Part shown: piece after piece, positions 46,429 to 59,200 of the stretch
Numbering within the stretch: position 1 is the stretch's first letter
Layout: every line of letters starts with the position of its first letter
DNA from: Cyanophora paradoxa
Taxonomy: Eukaryota > Glaucocystophyceae > Cyanophorales > Cyanophoraceae
Assembly (NCBI GenBank): GCA_004431415.1
Contig: QPMI01000535.1
Coordinates: 186,001-250,000 of the forward strand
Direction: 5' to 3'
Length of the DNA stretch: 64,000 nt
The notes under the pieces: generated by a model
The model's database searches: none
What the model was told of the DNA's origin: nothing
What the model saw: the letters and a program-made list of their open reading frames with translations, nothing else
Made by a program: the position numbers and the translations under genes

Positions 46429-47472
46429 TCACTGGAAGGACTCGAGGTCGCGGAGGGGCGGTCGCCCCTGCGCCGCCCGCTTCGCGTTTATGTGCGCGAG
46501 GCTGAGCCGCCGCGCGCAGTCGACCTCCGCCTGGTCCCCGTTGATCGCGAACCCTGCCCCGAGGCGCCCGGCCGTCGCGCCCCGTCAGTCGCGGCGCGAG
46601 CGCGCGCGGTGGAGGGGACGGATCCACTAGATCGTCGGATCTGGAGAGGCGTTCGGGGACGCACCGATCGTTCCGAAGGCTGCGAGGGAGGCCGGCGAGT
46701 CAGACGCGGTGCGCTGCGGCTCCCGAAAGGCGGCATACGCATACCCATGACTCCGAAAACCTTGAGGGACGTGGGGAGGCGGGCGATATTGGGCGCTGCG
46801 GCCGCGGGCCAGCGGGATGTGTCATAGGGCGCGCGCGGTGCGTGGAGGGCGTCAGAGCGGATGCGCTCACACATAAAGTTGCAGAAGCCGACGAGGAGGG
46901 CTCCCGACGAGGCCCAGGTCCCGAACCCGAGGCCGGCGCCCTCGAGGACCTGCCGGCGGCCGCGGCCGCGGAGTGCACGTGGTACCGGTGAGCCGGCGGG
47001 TCGGCGGCGAGTGGCGTTCAATCAAAAGATAACTCTCTCCTCAACATGAGGCAGTGTTAGCTATAGCTAGGCAAAGATAGGGCGCGCAGATTTGGGAAGA
47101 TAAAGCTTCTAAAACCTGGGCGCGGCTGGGGCCGCGGCCCGGGCTTAGCGCCCGGCCACGCTGACGTGCAAGCAGGCATGGAGTTATAAAGGGACGTCCA
47201 GAAGGGGCGCGTCGACGCCGCGCGCTGCCATCCCCGGCCCGGGCTCTAAGCGGTGCACGCGTGCCCACTCGCCGCGGCGCCGGGGCGCAGGCCAGCGCCT
47301 CTGCAGTCGTGCCCTCAACCGAAGGCGCGCTCCCGCGCACCTGGCTCTGGCACTGCTCCCACCGACGCCCGCGGTACACCTGCCCGTGCAGCTCGTCGTC
47401 ATCGGGCTCGTGAACTGCTGCGCTCGTACTGGGCTGCGCCGCGGCGGGCGTGCTGGGGCTGGCGGAGGTCAT
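46429..47472 (-). CDS. Small unrecognised protein with a Gly-rich hydrophobic segment
   Basis: Minus-strand model of at least three exons. Exon 1 starts at ATG 47472 (MTSASPSTPAAAQ), includes EPDDDELHGQVYRGRRWEQ and ends before a GTGCGC donor near 47340. A second exon near 46835-46955 encodes GLGFGTWASSGALLVGF and CNFMCERIRS, a plausible single transmembrane helix followed by a positive edge. The last exon, about 46429-46552, encodes INGDQAEVDCARRLSLAHI and ends DLESFQ-stop. The long first intron contains a TTATAA word at 47184-47189, so exon 1 may belong to a different transcript. A small inner-mitochondrial-membrane assembly factor (COX20-like) is a faint possibility from the TW-x(n)-C-x(n)-R layout; I would not rely on it. 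The gene is divergent from the MFS gene. Confidence 0.4.
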
Positions 47473-47575
47473 TATGCACGAAACTGAGGGTACGAGCACA
47501 GATTTCTTGAGCGGGGTACGGTGCATCGCAGCGGATTGGGGGCGGCGCAGCGGATTGCGGCGGCGCAGCGGATCG

Positions 47576-50500
47576 ATGGGCCGGTCGGTCGTCGAGCTGA
47601 TGCGGCATTGGTCGAAAGATCTGGTTCTACGGTTCGGAACTTTGAAGTCCGCGCCTCGGGAGCTGTGGCTCGTGTACGTGGTCAATGCGCTCGACGCATA
47701 CTCCTACTTCGCGCTCAGCTACGTAAGCCGCAAGCGCACGATCGGCCGCCTGGCCTCAATTTCCGTGCTGCCGCTGCTGACCGCCACCTCTTCAGATATA
47801 CGTTATCTACGCCTCAGAAGAGTTCGGTCTTAGTGACTCGCAGGCCGCCTGGAGCTATGGTGCGCCGGGGTCGAACTGGTTGGCGCTCGAATATGGCTGG
47901 ATTGGGACCGGCCGCGGCCGCGGGCGCCTGGCCGCTCGGCGCGTCGCCGCCTCACGCGGCGCGCGCGCAGGCATCTACGGTATCCTCGTGTCTACTTTCG
48001 GTATCTGCATCGGGTGCGCGGCGAGCGGCTACACTTCCGCACCCGCTCCTCTATCTCTACGCCCGCCCTCCCAAGAGAGTGGACGCCCGCTCCCCGCGGG
48101 CGGTAAAGATCGACATTAAGATAGAACATGATAGATCGGCTGGGCTTATGCACCCTGAACCGCGCCCCCGCCGCTTCCCCCTTCGTCGCGTTGGCCGCGC
48201 CGAGCCCGCCCCGCCCCCGCGCAGGTTCCTCGTGGACAACCTTGGCGTCCGCAAGGTGTGACGTACCCCGGCGCGCTGCGGCTGTACCCCCCCGCTCCCG
48301 CCGACGCGCCCTCGCGGCGGCAGTCGATGATCGTGGGGAGCATCTGCCTCTTCCTCTCCCGAACCATCATCGCCCTCACCCGCAGCACCTTCTTCATGCT
48401 CGGTGCCGTGCCGTACCCCCTCCCCCCGCCGGAATTGTCGACCGATCCGAACCCACTCCCAGGCACCCTCTTCACGCTCATGCCCTTCGGGACGTGCGTG
48501 CACCCCCTCCACTCCTCCCTCGCTTCCCCCACGCCCTTTCGAACGCGCCCCCCTTCCAGGGCGCTGGGGAGCCCGGTGATCACGACGGCGATCCGGCGGT
48601 ACACCACCAGCGCGAACCGCGCCTTCGGGTACCCCCCCCCCCCCCCCCCCGGCTCTCTGCGGATCAAATTCGAACTCCCGGATCGAATGCCCCAGGTTCT
48701 CGCTGCTGTACGTGACGATGAACGTGTCGGCGCTGCTGGCGGGCCTCCTCGTCGACGCCTTCCGCTACGCCTTCGGCGTCGCAGACGACGAGGGCGCCGC
48801 CCGCGCCGGCACCATCCCGGTGCGCCCCCGGCCCCGCTCGGGTCCCCCGGTCCCCTGGGTGAGGTTTGGGTGAGAGTTAGATTGGATCGGATCAGATCTT
48901 GATAAGTAGGTTAGATTGGATCTAGGGGTGTCGGCGAGAGTTTCGGTGGCCTGATGAGCGGGCGGGGCGGCAGGCCTTCTCGGGGTACCGCTGGCTCCTC
49001 CTCACCGCCGCCCTCGCCAACGCCGCCATGGCCGTCGTGCGCCCTTTCGCGTACCCCTCCTCGGCCCGGGCCCCGGACACGGCCCCGGCCCCGTGTACCG
49101 GAATCCGCGTGACAGGGCCCCGGACCCAGATCGCGGCCTTTGTGATCCGCGAGATCAACGTCGACGAGGGCGGCCAGGCGAGCGAAGCTGTACCCCCGAT
49201 CACCGAGCCCGTACCCCCGCCACCGGCCTCTGACCTTCTACCCCTCTCGCCGCAGACGGCCGAGTTTACGCCGCACAAGGGTACCCCCTGGGCCATTATG
49301 AAGCAGGTCGCCACCACGGGCCGGTGCGCGCCGCTCCTCTACCCCGCTGCCGCCCCTCCCTGAGACCGTACCCCCCCAGGTTCTGGCGGTTCATCCTGTT
49401 CATCCTGCTGCTGGTGGGGGTCCGCCTCATCTTCCGGCACATGGACATGACCTTCCGTGCGCGCCCCGGGCCCCGACCTCTTCTACATCTGATCTCCCTC
49501 GCCCCGCCCCCGCCCCTCCGCGCCGGCAGCCAAGTACATGATCCGGGAGCTGGGCCCCGGGGCCCCCTACGGCTCCATCACCGCCATCAACCCCTTCGTG
49601 CGCCGCCGCCGCCGCAGAGGCTTCCCAGGCCCCTAGAGCGGCCCGGCGAGGTCGCCCGGGCCGGCCCGGTCGGCCCCGCCCGTCGCGGCCCCTAGGCCCC
49701 GCTTGAGCTTTTTCCGCTCGTGTCGCCGAGAGGCCGCGCTGACCCGCGCGGCGCGGCCCGCGCGCGCGCACGTACCCCCGCAGCTCATCATCTTCCTCGT
49801 GCCCCTCGCCACCGCCTTCATCTACGTCCGCACCACCCCCTTCCAGTGCATCCTGGTGCTCCCCAGCGCACCCCGCCGCCACGCGCCTTCCCACGCCCCG
49901 CCGATGCCCCGCGGGGGTACAGGTCGGCTCCTTCATCTCCGCGGCGTCCCCCTTCTTCCTCGTCATCGGCCCCTACTACCCCGCCGCCGTCGGCGCGCTA
50001 CACCCCCCCTTCCCCGCCTTCTCTGTACCCCCTCAAGCTAACGTACCCCCCGCAGCCTTCGTGGTGGTGCTCTCGCTGGGGGAGGCGATCTGGTCCCCCC
50101 GCCTCTACGAGTACACGACCATGGTACCCCCCCGCTGGAGCGCAGGGCGGGGGGAAGGCAGCGGGAGGCGCTGGAGAGCAGGCGGAGAGGACGCGGGGGA
50201 GGGGGTGGGGGGGGGTGGGGGGGGGGGAATATGCGGGGCGGCTTTCCTCCACCCCGCCGACCGCGCGCGCACAGGTCGCGCCCGAGGGCCGCGAGGGGAC
50301 CTATGCCGCCCTGGCCGGGTACCTCCTCCGTTCCCCGACCTCGTACCCCTCCCAGCGCGCCCCGAGCCGTACCCCTCCCGCGCAGCGCGCCGCTTTTCGC
50401 GGTGAAGCTCGCCGTGGGCGGCATGAGCGGCTGGCTCCTCGACACCTTCTGCCCGAAGGCGCGTGCCGTACCCCCTCCTGCCCCTTCCCCTCCCCGAGCC

Positions 50501-51229
50501 CCTCTCAAACCCCTGCAGGAGGGGCCGCGCAACTCGCGCATGATGTGGTGCGCAACCGTTCCCCCTCGGACCCGCGCACCCGTACACCCCGCAACTCTCG
50601 TCCCCCGCACGGCAGGTTCGTGATTGGCGCGACAACGGCCTCGTCCCCCGTCCTCATGTTCCTGTTCAAGGGCGTCATCCAGAAGTACGTGAAGCGATTT
50701 CCCCTACCCCCTTCTTTTGCCGCTTTCTATGGGGGGTACAGGGATCTGCAGCGTGACTCGCCGCACGAGACGGAGATGGCGGGCATGATGCCCGTACCCA
50801 CCTCGGACGAGGACGAGGAGGGGGGCGCGCTCGCCGCGCGGGCCTCGCGCGACATGTTCCGGTACCCTCCCTTCCCTTTTCTCTTTCTCCCCCGCGGGAT
50901 TCGAACCGGAGCCTCGCTGCAGAATCTCGGAGGGGGACGAAGGGGAGGCGATGTCCGAGCGGCTGGGGCTTGGGCGCGGCTCCTCGGGCCACGGCCACGG
51001 CGGTGCATCGGAGGGTAGCGGCGGGGGCGGGAGCGCGCGGGGCAAGCGGCGCGGGAGCGCTGGCGGGGGCGGCCAGGCTTCGGGTGGGGACGGCTGGGGC
51101 GACTTCGACCTGGAAGAAGGCGAGGAGGAGGAGGAGGCGGCGGAGGGCGGGTCTCGCGGCCTCGCCGTCGATCCCGCCGGCGGCGGCGGCCGCCGGCTCG
51201 CCACGACGCCCCGCGCACCCTCCGCCTAG
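47576..51229 (+). CDS. Major facilitator superfamily transporter with acidic tail
   Basis: Many short exons; the first ends at 47722, the second starts at 47796. TM1 is in exon 1 (ELWLVYVVNALDAYSYFALS). After TM2 comes GFLVDNLGVRKSMIVG, spliced across two exons, which fits MFS motif A (G-x3-D-x2-G-x-RK) between TM2 and TM3. Later hydrophobic segments include WRFILFILLLVGVRLIF, LIIFLVPLATAFIYV, FFLVIGPYYPAAVG and a TM near 50640, giving about 12 in total. A cytosolic loop (EINVDEGGQASE) and a long acidic, Gly/Ser-rich C-terminal tail (GDFDLEEGEEEEEAAEGG) follow; the stop is TAG 51227-51229. Substrate is not readable; a peptide-transporter-like (POT) relation is possible. The start could be upstream (in-frame ATG at 47468). 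Donors are often GTACCCC or GTGCGC. Confidence 0.75.
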
Positions 51230-51654
51230 CACGCCCTTACGCTTCGCTCATCTTCGAGTTCGAGTGCCCTGTCCACATCTTCATTGAGACCAGTAGTTGC
51301 GATTGCTTAGACTGAGACAAGCTCAGTGCACTGAGGGCTGCGCATTCGCGGCGGCGCGCACTGGTACTGCGCGTGCGCTTGTTACACTTGTGCATGCATA
51401 TGCACGACATCGATCGCGACGAGCCGGACGCCGGGCGCGCGATCCTTTTGCTTGTCGAAACCGATGCGCCGGCTCCGGGGGGGGGGGGGTAGGATTGCGA
51501 TCTTGCGAAAGTGCGGCCGGCCGAGTCCGGCTCGTGCAAATCGGGCGCACTGGAACGCGCAGGGGCAGGGCTACCGCGGCGGCTCGAGCCAATCCCGGGC
51601 AGTGAGCAGCGCATGCCTGCCGCGGCCGCCGTTGCTCCCGCTTCTTCCCAGGCA
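51230..51654. other. Intergenic spacer
   Basis: Between two same-strand transporter genes. It contains a G-run at about 51478-51489 and no supported gene. A CTTCTTCCCAG acceptor-like word just before ATG 51655 hints at an upstream non-coding or coding first exon of the chromate transporter gene. Confidence 0.4.
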
Positions 51655-54600
51655 ATGAAGACGATTGAGATGCAGCGTGCGCCGCGCCGCGGCCCAGCCT
51701 CACCGGGAGTGCCAATAAAATCTCACGTGCTAGCGACAGCGCAAGATGGCGGAAAGGCGTCCCCCGCGCCGCAGGAGCAGCAGGGCTCCGTGGCGATAGA
51801 TGTGGAACCCGTGCCCGACCCATCCTACCTCAAGCGGCTCTCACAGATCGCAGTCGGCTACTTCCCGCTCGGTGCCCGCCGCTCCGCGCCTCTGGGCTCG
51901 CCCGCCTGATCCGGCCGCGTGCCGCAGGCTACACCACGTTCGGAGGCGCGGGATCCCGCCAGCACGCAGATCCTGCTCGCGCCGCCGCTCTGATGCACGC
52001 GCCGCAGGCCCGCAGGCGCACATCGCCGTCCTGCAGGACTCGTTTGTGACGAAGCGGGACTGGCTCGACTTGGACATGTTCATGGAGCTCTTCGCCCTCG
52101 CGTGCGCCCCCGCGCCCGCGCCGGCCCGGCCCGCCGCAGAGATCTCCTAGAGCCGAGCTGAGCCGTCGGCGATGCGGCGTGGGGTCCGGGACGCCTCCTG
52201 CGCGAACCTCGCCGTGGCGAGAGGCCAGAGCAAGCTAGCTAGCGCTCTCGGCCTGATAATGACATTCTTTCCGATGCGTCGGCCCGACGCCTGCCGCCCG
52301 GTGCAGGCAATTCCTGCCTGGCCCGGCGTCGACGCAGCTGGCGACGGCGATCGGCGCCGTGCGGGGCGGCTACTTCGGGGGCCTCCTCGCCTACCTCATG
52401 TTCCAGGCCCGCCCCCTCCCTCCTTCCCTTTCCTTCCGCCCCGCCCCGCCGCCTCTCTCCTGACGCGCCGGGGGCGCAGATGCCCGGGTACATCGTCATG
52501 ACCATCGCCGGCCTCATCTCCGGGTGCGCCCCGGCCCGCCGCTCGCCCGCCACCCGCCCGCCCGCCCGCCGCTGGCCCGCTCTTGAACGGAGCGCGACGC
52601 CCCGCGGCCCCCTCCCCCCCGCGGCCGCCTCCTCCCTCCTCCGCTGACCTTTCTGCGGGCAGGACGTACCTGACGACCGAGGCCCTCGACGCGACCTGGG
52701 TGCGCCCTCCAGGGTCTAGGGTCCGAGGGTCTAGGGCCAGGCCCAGCACGAGGCCGGGCCGCGGGGCTAGGCCCGCCCCCGCCGCGGAGTGCGCCGGAAT
52801 CGTGTGCCCTTTGCCGACACTAGCCTGGCCGTCCCCAGCCAGCCCGCCCACCCCCGGGCCCAGGCCGCCAGGCCGGCCGCGCAAACGCCGCTAGATTAGG
52901 GCGCTCTTAGTAGACGTGCGCCGGCCCGGCCGCGCCGGCCCGGCCGCGCCCCCCACTCTCGCTGGCCGCGCCCGGGGGCTGGCCCCCGCCCCCGCCCTGA
53001 CCGCCCGGGCCGCAGGTCCGCTACGTCATCATGGGCCTCACCGCCGCCGCCGTCGCCCAGGCGCGCCGCCCCGCCCCGCCCCGCCCACTCTTCCGGTTCG
53101 AACGCCGCCGCAGGTGGCCATCGCCTGCTACAACCTCGGCGTGAAGCAGTGCGGCACCAAGCTCCGCAAGCTCATCTGCATCATCGGTCCGCCGCGCCCC
53201 GCCGCGCGCCACGTCCTCCTCTCGTGAAAGGGCCTGCGCCGCAGCCGCCGCGTTCGCGATCTACGGGAACAGCGTGCCCTGGTCCTACCCCATCATCCTC
53301 GTCGTCGCCGGCCTGGTCACCATCGCCAACGAGCGCTACCGCCGCAGGTCGCCCCGCCCCGCCCGCCCCGCCCCCCTTCTCCCCTCCCGCCCTAAGCTGG
53401 AGGCTTGAGCTCCTGTTTCCGAGCCGAGCCTCAAGCACGCTTCTCTGCCCCTTCCTTCGGGGCCGCCGCCTCCTTGTTTCAAGCCTCTTCTCTGCAGGAA
53501 GGAGGCGCAGGCGGCCGCGACCGCAGCCGCGGCGGGGGCGGCCCCCCCGGCGCCCCGCCCCGCCTCCAACGCCCAGCGCCACAAGCTCTACTTCAAGGTA
53601 CCCCCTTCCCGCCCCGTCCTGCCCGCCACCCCCCTTCCCGGTCGCCGACGGGGCGGGGGCAGGTGGGGCCGATCGCCGGCGTGCTCATCATGCTCGCCGC
53701 GGTCGCGATCCTCATCCTCGCTATCATCATCCGCAGGGCGCGCCGAGACCCGCCCCCCCCCCCCCCCCCCGCCCCCCCCCCCCGCCCCCCCCCGCCCTCC
53801 CCTCCCCGGCCCTCGCTGACAGCTCTTCCCCCGCCCCGCCCGCCCCCGCCAGGTCGCCGCGGACAACCGCGGGGTGCAGATCTGGGAGGTGCGCCCCCTC
53901 CCCTGCCCGGGCCGCCGCCGCCGTCGTCGCCGCCGGCTGAGGGCGCCGCCTCGGCCTGGGCAGTCGTTCTGGCGGGTGGGGATCATCATCTACGGGGGCG
54001 GCCAGGTCGTCCTCCCCATGCTCCTCACCGAGGTCGTCGTCCCCGGCTGGGTCCTCGAGGAGCAGGCCCGCCCCGCGTACCCCCCCTCGATCGGCCCCGC
54101 GCCCTCGCCTGACGTACCCCTTTCCTCGCTCCCCGCAGTACTTCGCCGGCTTCGCGCTCGTCCAGTGCCTCCCGGGGCCCCTCTTCAACTTCAGGCGCGC
54201 CCGCCCGTACCGCCGGTTCCCGGCCCCCGCTGCTCCTGACAGCGTACCCCGCAGCGCCTACCTCGGCGCCATCGCCATGGGTGTCTCCTACAAGGTCAAC
54301 GTCCTGACCGGCCAGGTACCCCCCAACGTCGCCTCCCTTCGCGCTCCCTCCCCTCTTCTCCGGCGAAATTTCATTGTAACCCCCCGCCAGCTCGTTCCCG
54401 TGTCGACCGACATCGGGTACGGCATCCTCGGCTCCGTCATCGCATGGCTTGGGTGAGCGCGGGGCTGAGAGGGGTACCCCGTTGTGCCGCCGTCGAACGC
54501 CGTACCCGCGCAGCCTGTTCGGCCCCGGGGTGATGCTCATCTTCGGCGTTCTCCCCTTCTGGAAGCGCTTCCGCAACATCCAGATCATCAAGGACTTCCT

Positions 54601-55129
54601 GGTTCGAATCCCCGCGGGGTCCTTTTCCCCAAATTCGATCCGACGCCCGCGATCCCCGCACGTACCCCCCACCCCCCGCAGATCGGCGTGAACAGCTCGT
54701 CGATCGGGCTCGTTCTGGCCGCCGTCTTCCTCCTCTGGACCCGCGGCGCCTACACCGCCCTCCGCAACTCCAACAACGGGTACATGGTCATCTCCTTCCT
54801 CGCGTTCAGGTGCCCCTCTCCACACCTCCTTCACTCTTCTCCGGGCTCTCCCATTCCTGATTTACGCACCCCAGCGCGTCGATGTACTTCAAGCTGCCCC
54901 CGTACGTCGTCATCCCGGTCGGGGGCTTCCTGGGGTACCTCGCCCAGTTCGTCGCGGGGAACGACATGAAGCTCGAGACGAAGGTCGGCCCGCCCCGTCG
55001 CGCTCTTCGGAGTCCGCTCGCGGTTTTGAGTGTGACTCCGCCCCGGCGCCCGCCACTGAACAGGTGATCGCGTACATCGCCAACCAGTGCGTCACGGAGG
55101 CGTGCAAGGCGGCGCAGCAGGTTGTGTGA
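51655..55129 (+). CDS. Chromate transporter (ChrA/CHR family), two CHR domains
   Basis: The CHR family moves chromate (or sulfate-like) anions across membranes by proton-linked exchange. Exon 1 (51655-51871) is a soluble N-terminus (MKTIEMQRAPRRG) leading into SYLKRLSQIAVGYFPL. The next exons hold family signatures: GYTTFGG, then AHIAVLQDSFVTKRDWLD, FMELFALA, and the first Pro-Gly-Pro motif with TQLATAIGAVRGGYFGGLLA. The second domain repeats the plan with FWRVGIIIYGGGQVVLPML, ALVQCLPGPLFNF, SAYLGAIAMGVSY and LFGPGVMLIFGVLPFWKRF. A charged Ala-rich linker (near 53505-53590) separates the halves. The end is AAQQVV-stop at 55129. About 18 small introns, several with GTACCCC donors. ATG 51613 upstream is an alternative start. 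A long-chain CHR with two domains fits bacterial and algal relatives. Confidence 0.9.
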
Positions 55130-56218
55130 GCTCGAGTTGGCGCCGTGTAATTGCTTACGCAGCCAAGCGCCTTTTATGTACGCCCCGGATGCTTAGATAG
55201 GCTATCGATTACGTTATTAGGTAGGTCTTCGCCGTTCTTCGCCGTTCTTCGCAGCTTCGAATTCGCTGCGGTACTTCTCTCGTGCTTTAGTGCTTCTCGG
55301 CCCATCGCATTTCAGCTTTCGCGACGGCGCGCGGCCCGACCCCGCGGCGAGCCGCCGGCGACGCGTCGCCCCACCAGTGGGCCACCAGCGCCAGCCTCCG
55401 CCAGGCGCCGCCGGCGCCAGCGCGCGCGCGCGCAGGCTCGAGCTCGAGCTCCGAGGCTCGCAGCTCGCAGGCAGGTAACTAGTACTATACGTATACGTAT
55501 ACGGTATACCGTGATACCACAGTGGCACTGTGGCACAGTCTACCAGTAGGCCCAGTACTAGTGCAGGCTAGCGCTACCAGGTGGTAGCAGCTGCGGTTAT
55601 AATTAAATGTGATTAATATTATGTGAATCTTCAATATTAATATCCAGGTCCACGCCGGCGCCGTCGCCGACTCCACCGTACGCGTCTCCAGTGACTCTCC
55701 ACGTGCTCGCGCCGCGGCCCGCGGCCGCGGCCCGCGACTCCGGGATCCCCGGCCCGGGGCCGCGAGTCGCGCGCCGGTTCGAATTCATGCGCATGCATCT
55801 GGCCATGGCCATGCATACTGACGACGGGTACCGGTGATCGATCCGCAATCTGCGTACGCGTATACGTACTTACACCGTGCCGGTCCGTGCGGCTTACGCG
55901 TACTATAGCTCAGCCGCAGCTCAGCCGCTACGCATGCGGGCGCTGAGGTTGAGGGTTTTAGCTAGATCCGTGCCACGGTGATCTTCGCCCGCGGTCGCAA
56001 GGGTGATCTTTGCCCCCCCGGCGGTCCTGCAGCGGCGTTGTGCTCTTCGAAGCTCTAGATCTGTCGGTAGCCGCGGCAGATCGCTGATCGGGCGGCCGCA
56101 GCCGCGGCCGTTTCGTGCGTTGTACGCGCGCCGTGTTCTCAGCGCCATGGCCAACGAGGACATGACCACGCGCAACTAAAGCACGCTCGCTTGGTCGGCC
56201 TTGCCACTAGTACTTCCA
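55130..56218. other. Intergenic region, palindrome-rich
   Basis: No gene supported. 55480-55540 is packed with ACTAGT/TATACGTATACGTATAC palindromes and a ggtatacc inverted repeat; 55590-55650 is TA-rich. 55700-55760 is rich in GCGGCCGC-type words. The last 250 bp probably include the promoter and 5' UTR of the next gene. Confidence 0.5.
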
Positions 56219-59200
56219 ATGAGCTCTGCGGAATCTGAGGGCGATGCGGCTCCCGCCCGGGAGGGAATCGCTCCTGGCGCTCTCAGCTCCCTTTCCGAAG
56301 CTGTGGGCGATCCCTCGCTCCATGCGTCGTCGGAGTTCCTTCTGCTCCGCCGGCAGGTGCCACGGCTGTCCCAGACGTCGCAGACGTCGTTCCAGCCGTT
56401 CGCGCCACTCCCCGAGTCGCTCTGGTCCTTCCAGCGCGAGCCCAGCGGGCGCCTCTGCGTGCACTACCCTTACGTCGTGAAGCTCAGGTCCGCGCCGCCC
56501 GGTGCATCGCGCGCGGGGCGGGCGGCAGCGCTCACGCCTGCGCGCAGGAAGTACAAGCTGAAGGCGGCGGCGGCGGGGAGCCCGTGGATCGGGCGCCAGC
56601 TCATCATCGACATGACTTACTGGGGCGCGTGACCGCCGCCGCGCGCCCGTGCGACCCCGCCGCCCCTCGCTCACTTCCGCTCCGTTCGCAGACACGGGCG
56701 AGGTCTTCACGGGGCACGCCTGCTCCGGCAAGAAGATGACGCGACATGTGCGCCCCTTCGTGGGCAGAGTCCAGTTCGAGACGGGTGTAGATGCTCTGGG
56801 GGAGACGGAGGCCTTTGCGATGGACCTGTGCCGCTGCTTCCGCCGCCGTGCATTTGAGCTCCGCATACGCGACAAGGCCACCGACGCCCGCCCCGCAGTG
56901 CGCCCTACCCCCTCTCTCGCCCAACTCCGCCCCCCGGAATCCTTTGAATCACCATGCCAGGGACGCATTATGATCCACCTCGTTCGGCGCGGTGGGAGAG
57001 TGAAAGAGGACGTCGATTCAGACTCTGAGCCGCAGCCGCCCGGGGCGCCCCGGAGTACCCCCACGTCTTGCCTTCCACCGCCCTTTCTCCCAGTTAAGCA
57101 CGCCGCCGGCGACGCGGCGCCCGACCCGCCGCCAGCCGTCAAGCGGCCGTGCGCGAGGGCCGACGGGGGACCGAGCGCCAGGCTCGCCCCACGGGTCGCC
57201 CCCAGCCCGCCACCTGCCCTGATCCCTCCAACGCCACCGCCGCCCGTTCCCACGCCTCCGCCACCCGCCTCTCCCCAACCGACGCCGGGCACGCCGGAGT
57301 CGCCGGGGGGGCCGGCGCCGACCTTCCTCCCGACGACCCAGATCAAGCGGGAGGACACCGTCCTGCAGGAGGCCGGCTACCTCGACTCGCTCTTCTCGGC
57401 CTTCCTCCGCTCGCCCCCCGCCGAGAACCGCTCCTCCGTCTCCGAGCTGCTCTCGTCCGCCGAGCAGAAGTTCTGGGAGCTCTTCGTCTCCTCCGAGACC
57501 AGCCGCCTCTCCTTCCGCCGCCGCTCTATCCACGATGAGCCCAAGGCTTTGCCGCCACCGCTGCGGCCCCCTGAGGCCGAGTCGCACCACGGGCGCCACG
57601 CGCGGCCCGTGCCCGACTCGGATGTCGACGCTCTCTTCGTCCAGCTCTCCAACCTCTCGATCGATCCCGACGCCCCCGTCCCCGTCCCCATCAGCCCGCT
57701 CTCTCCCCAGTCCGCCGAGCCGCCGCCGCCAACGCCGTCGCTGCCGCCGCCCGTGCCCTTCTCTCCGTCGCCCTACATCCTGGACCCACGCGAGGAGGAC
57801 GAGTTTATGCGCCGCGTGAATGCCGCCGAGGCGGCCGGCGCAGCCTCCGCCCTCGCCGTCCTGTTGGGCGACCCCCGGTACCCCTCCGCGCGTCCCCTCC
57901 CCCCTCTGGCCCCTCCACTGACTTCGCCGGAAGCGTGCTGGGTACGGCCCTCTTTCGGACGCCCGCTGGCCGAATACGTACCCGGCACCTCCTCGTGGTG
58001 CGCTCCTGTACACTCCACACTTCACCACCCCACCCCCCCTCTAATCAACCAACCGCCGTGGGACGGCAGCTTGTCCGCATCGCCGCCCGCTCCGCCGGCC
58101 CCGGGCGGGCCCGCTCCCTCTTCCCGCCCCCCCTGGTCCGCCCCCCGCCCCCGCCCCCGCCCGCCCCCCGGAGCTCACCGCGCCTCTGTCGTCTCAGTTC
58201 GACTCCATACTCCGGTCCCTCTCATTCAATCTCCTCTCCGGCCCAACCTCGTACCCGTCCCTGTGCGCCCCGCACACCCGGTACCCCCGCCGGGCTGCTG
58301 ATTTGAATTCCCCCCCCTCCCCCCCCCCCCCCCCTTTCCAGGGAGGAAGCGGAGCGCGCGTGCGAGAACGTGTGGAACTACGTCACGGTCGTCACGGCGG
58401 GTGCGGGCCCCGTACCCCCTCCTTCCCCTTCCCTCCCGCAACCCCCTCCCTCCCTAGCCCCCCCTTTCTTCCACACGCCCCCCCCTCCCCCCCCCCCTCT
58501 CCCCGTCCATCACGCCCCCGGGCAGAGTACGTGCTCATCTCACCTGACTTTCTTCTCGCTCCCTTGGACGAGGCGCGCCGTACCCCTCCCCCCCCGCTGT
58601 CCCCGGGAACGTCACGTGTACCCCCGACAGGTGCTGGCGCTGCACGAGCGGGCGATGCTAATCGCGGAGGACGCCATCGAGCGGTGAGGCGTACCCCTCC
58701 CGAGTCCGGCTCAGAAAGCCCGCCGCCCGGAGCCGAACCGGGGCGCGCAGCTTCGGGCGGGATCCGCGCGCGGAGCTCCTGCTGACGACGGCCAAGGTCC
58801 GCGAGGGCCGCTGCCGAAGGCGGCAGCTGGCGACTCTGGGGCCGCCCGCCGCAGATGCGGGCGAGTTTCAGTCTGCGCCAGTTTGGGCATATGCGGGAAG
58901 CCCTCGAACTTGCCTTCGAGGTCCGCCGGCTCCGGGCCGCCCCTTCCACACGCCGCGGCCGGCCCTGGTCGAACCGGCCCTTCGCTCGCAGGCCTGGGAC
59001 GACCTCCTCCGCCTGCGGGTGCGTCCCTTCAGCCCCCTACCGGCGCCTCTGCGCCCCGCCGGGCGCCGAGAACCCTGGCAGGTGTACCCCCACCGCCTCG
59101 AGAGCGAGGCGCTGCGCGATCTTATCTCTCTACACGGTACCCTTCAATCCCGCCCCAGCGGGGCGCGGGGCGGGCCCGACATTGAGGCGGGCGAGCGCAG

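Noticed and set aside
54598-54640. tRNA T-arm-like ggttcgaatcc word
   Set aside because: It spans an exon end and intron of the chromate transporter gene; no acceptor stem or anticodon arm can be drawn around it. Similar words near 26230 and 50888 were rejected for the same reason.
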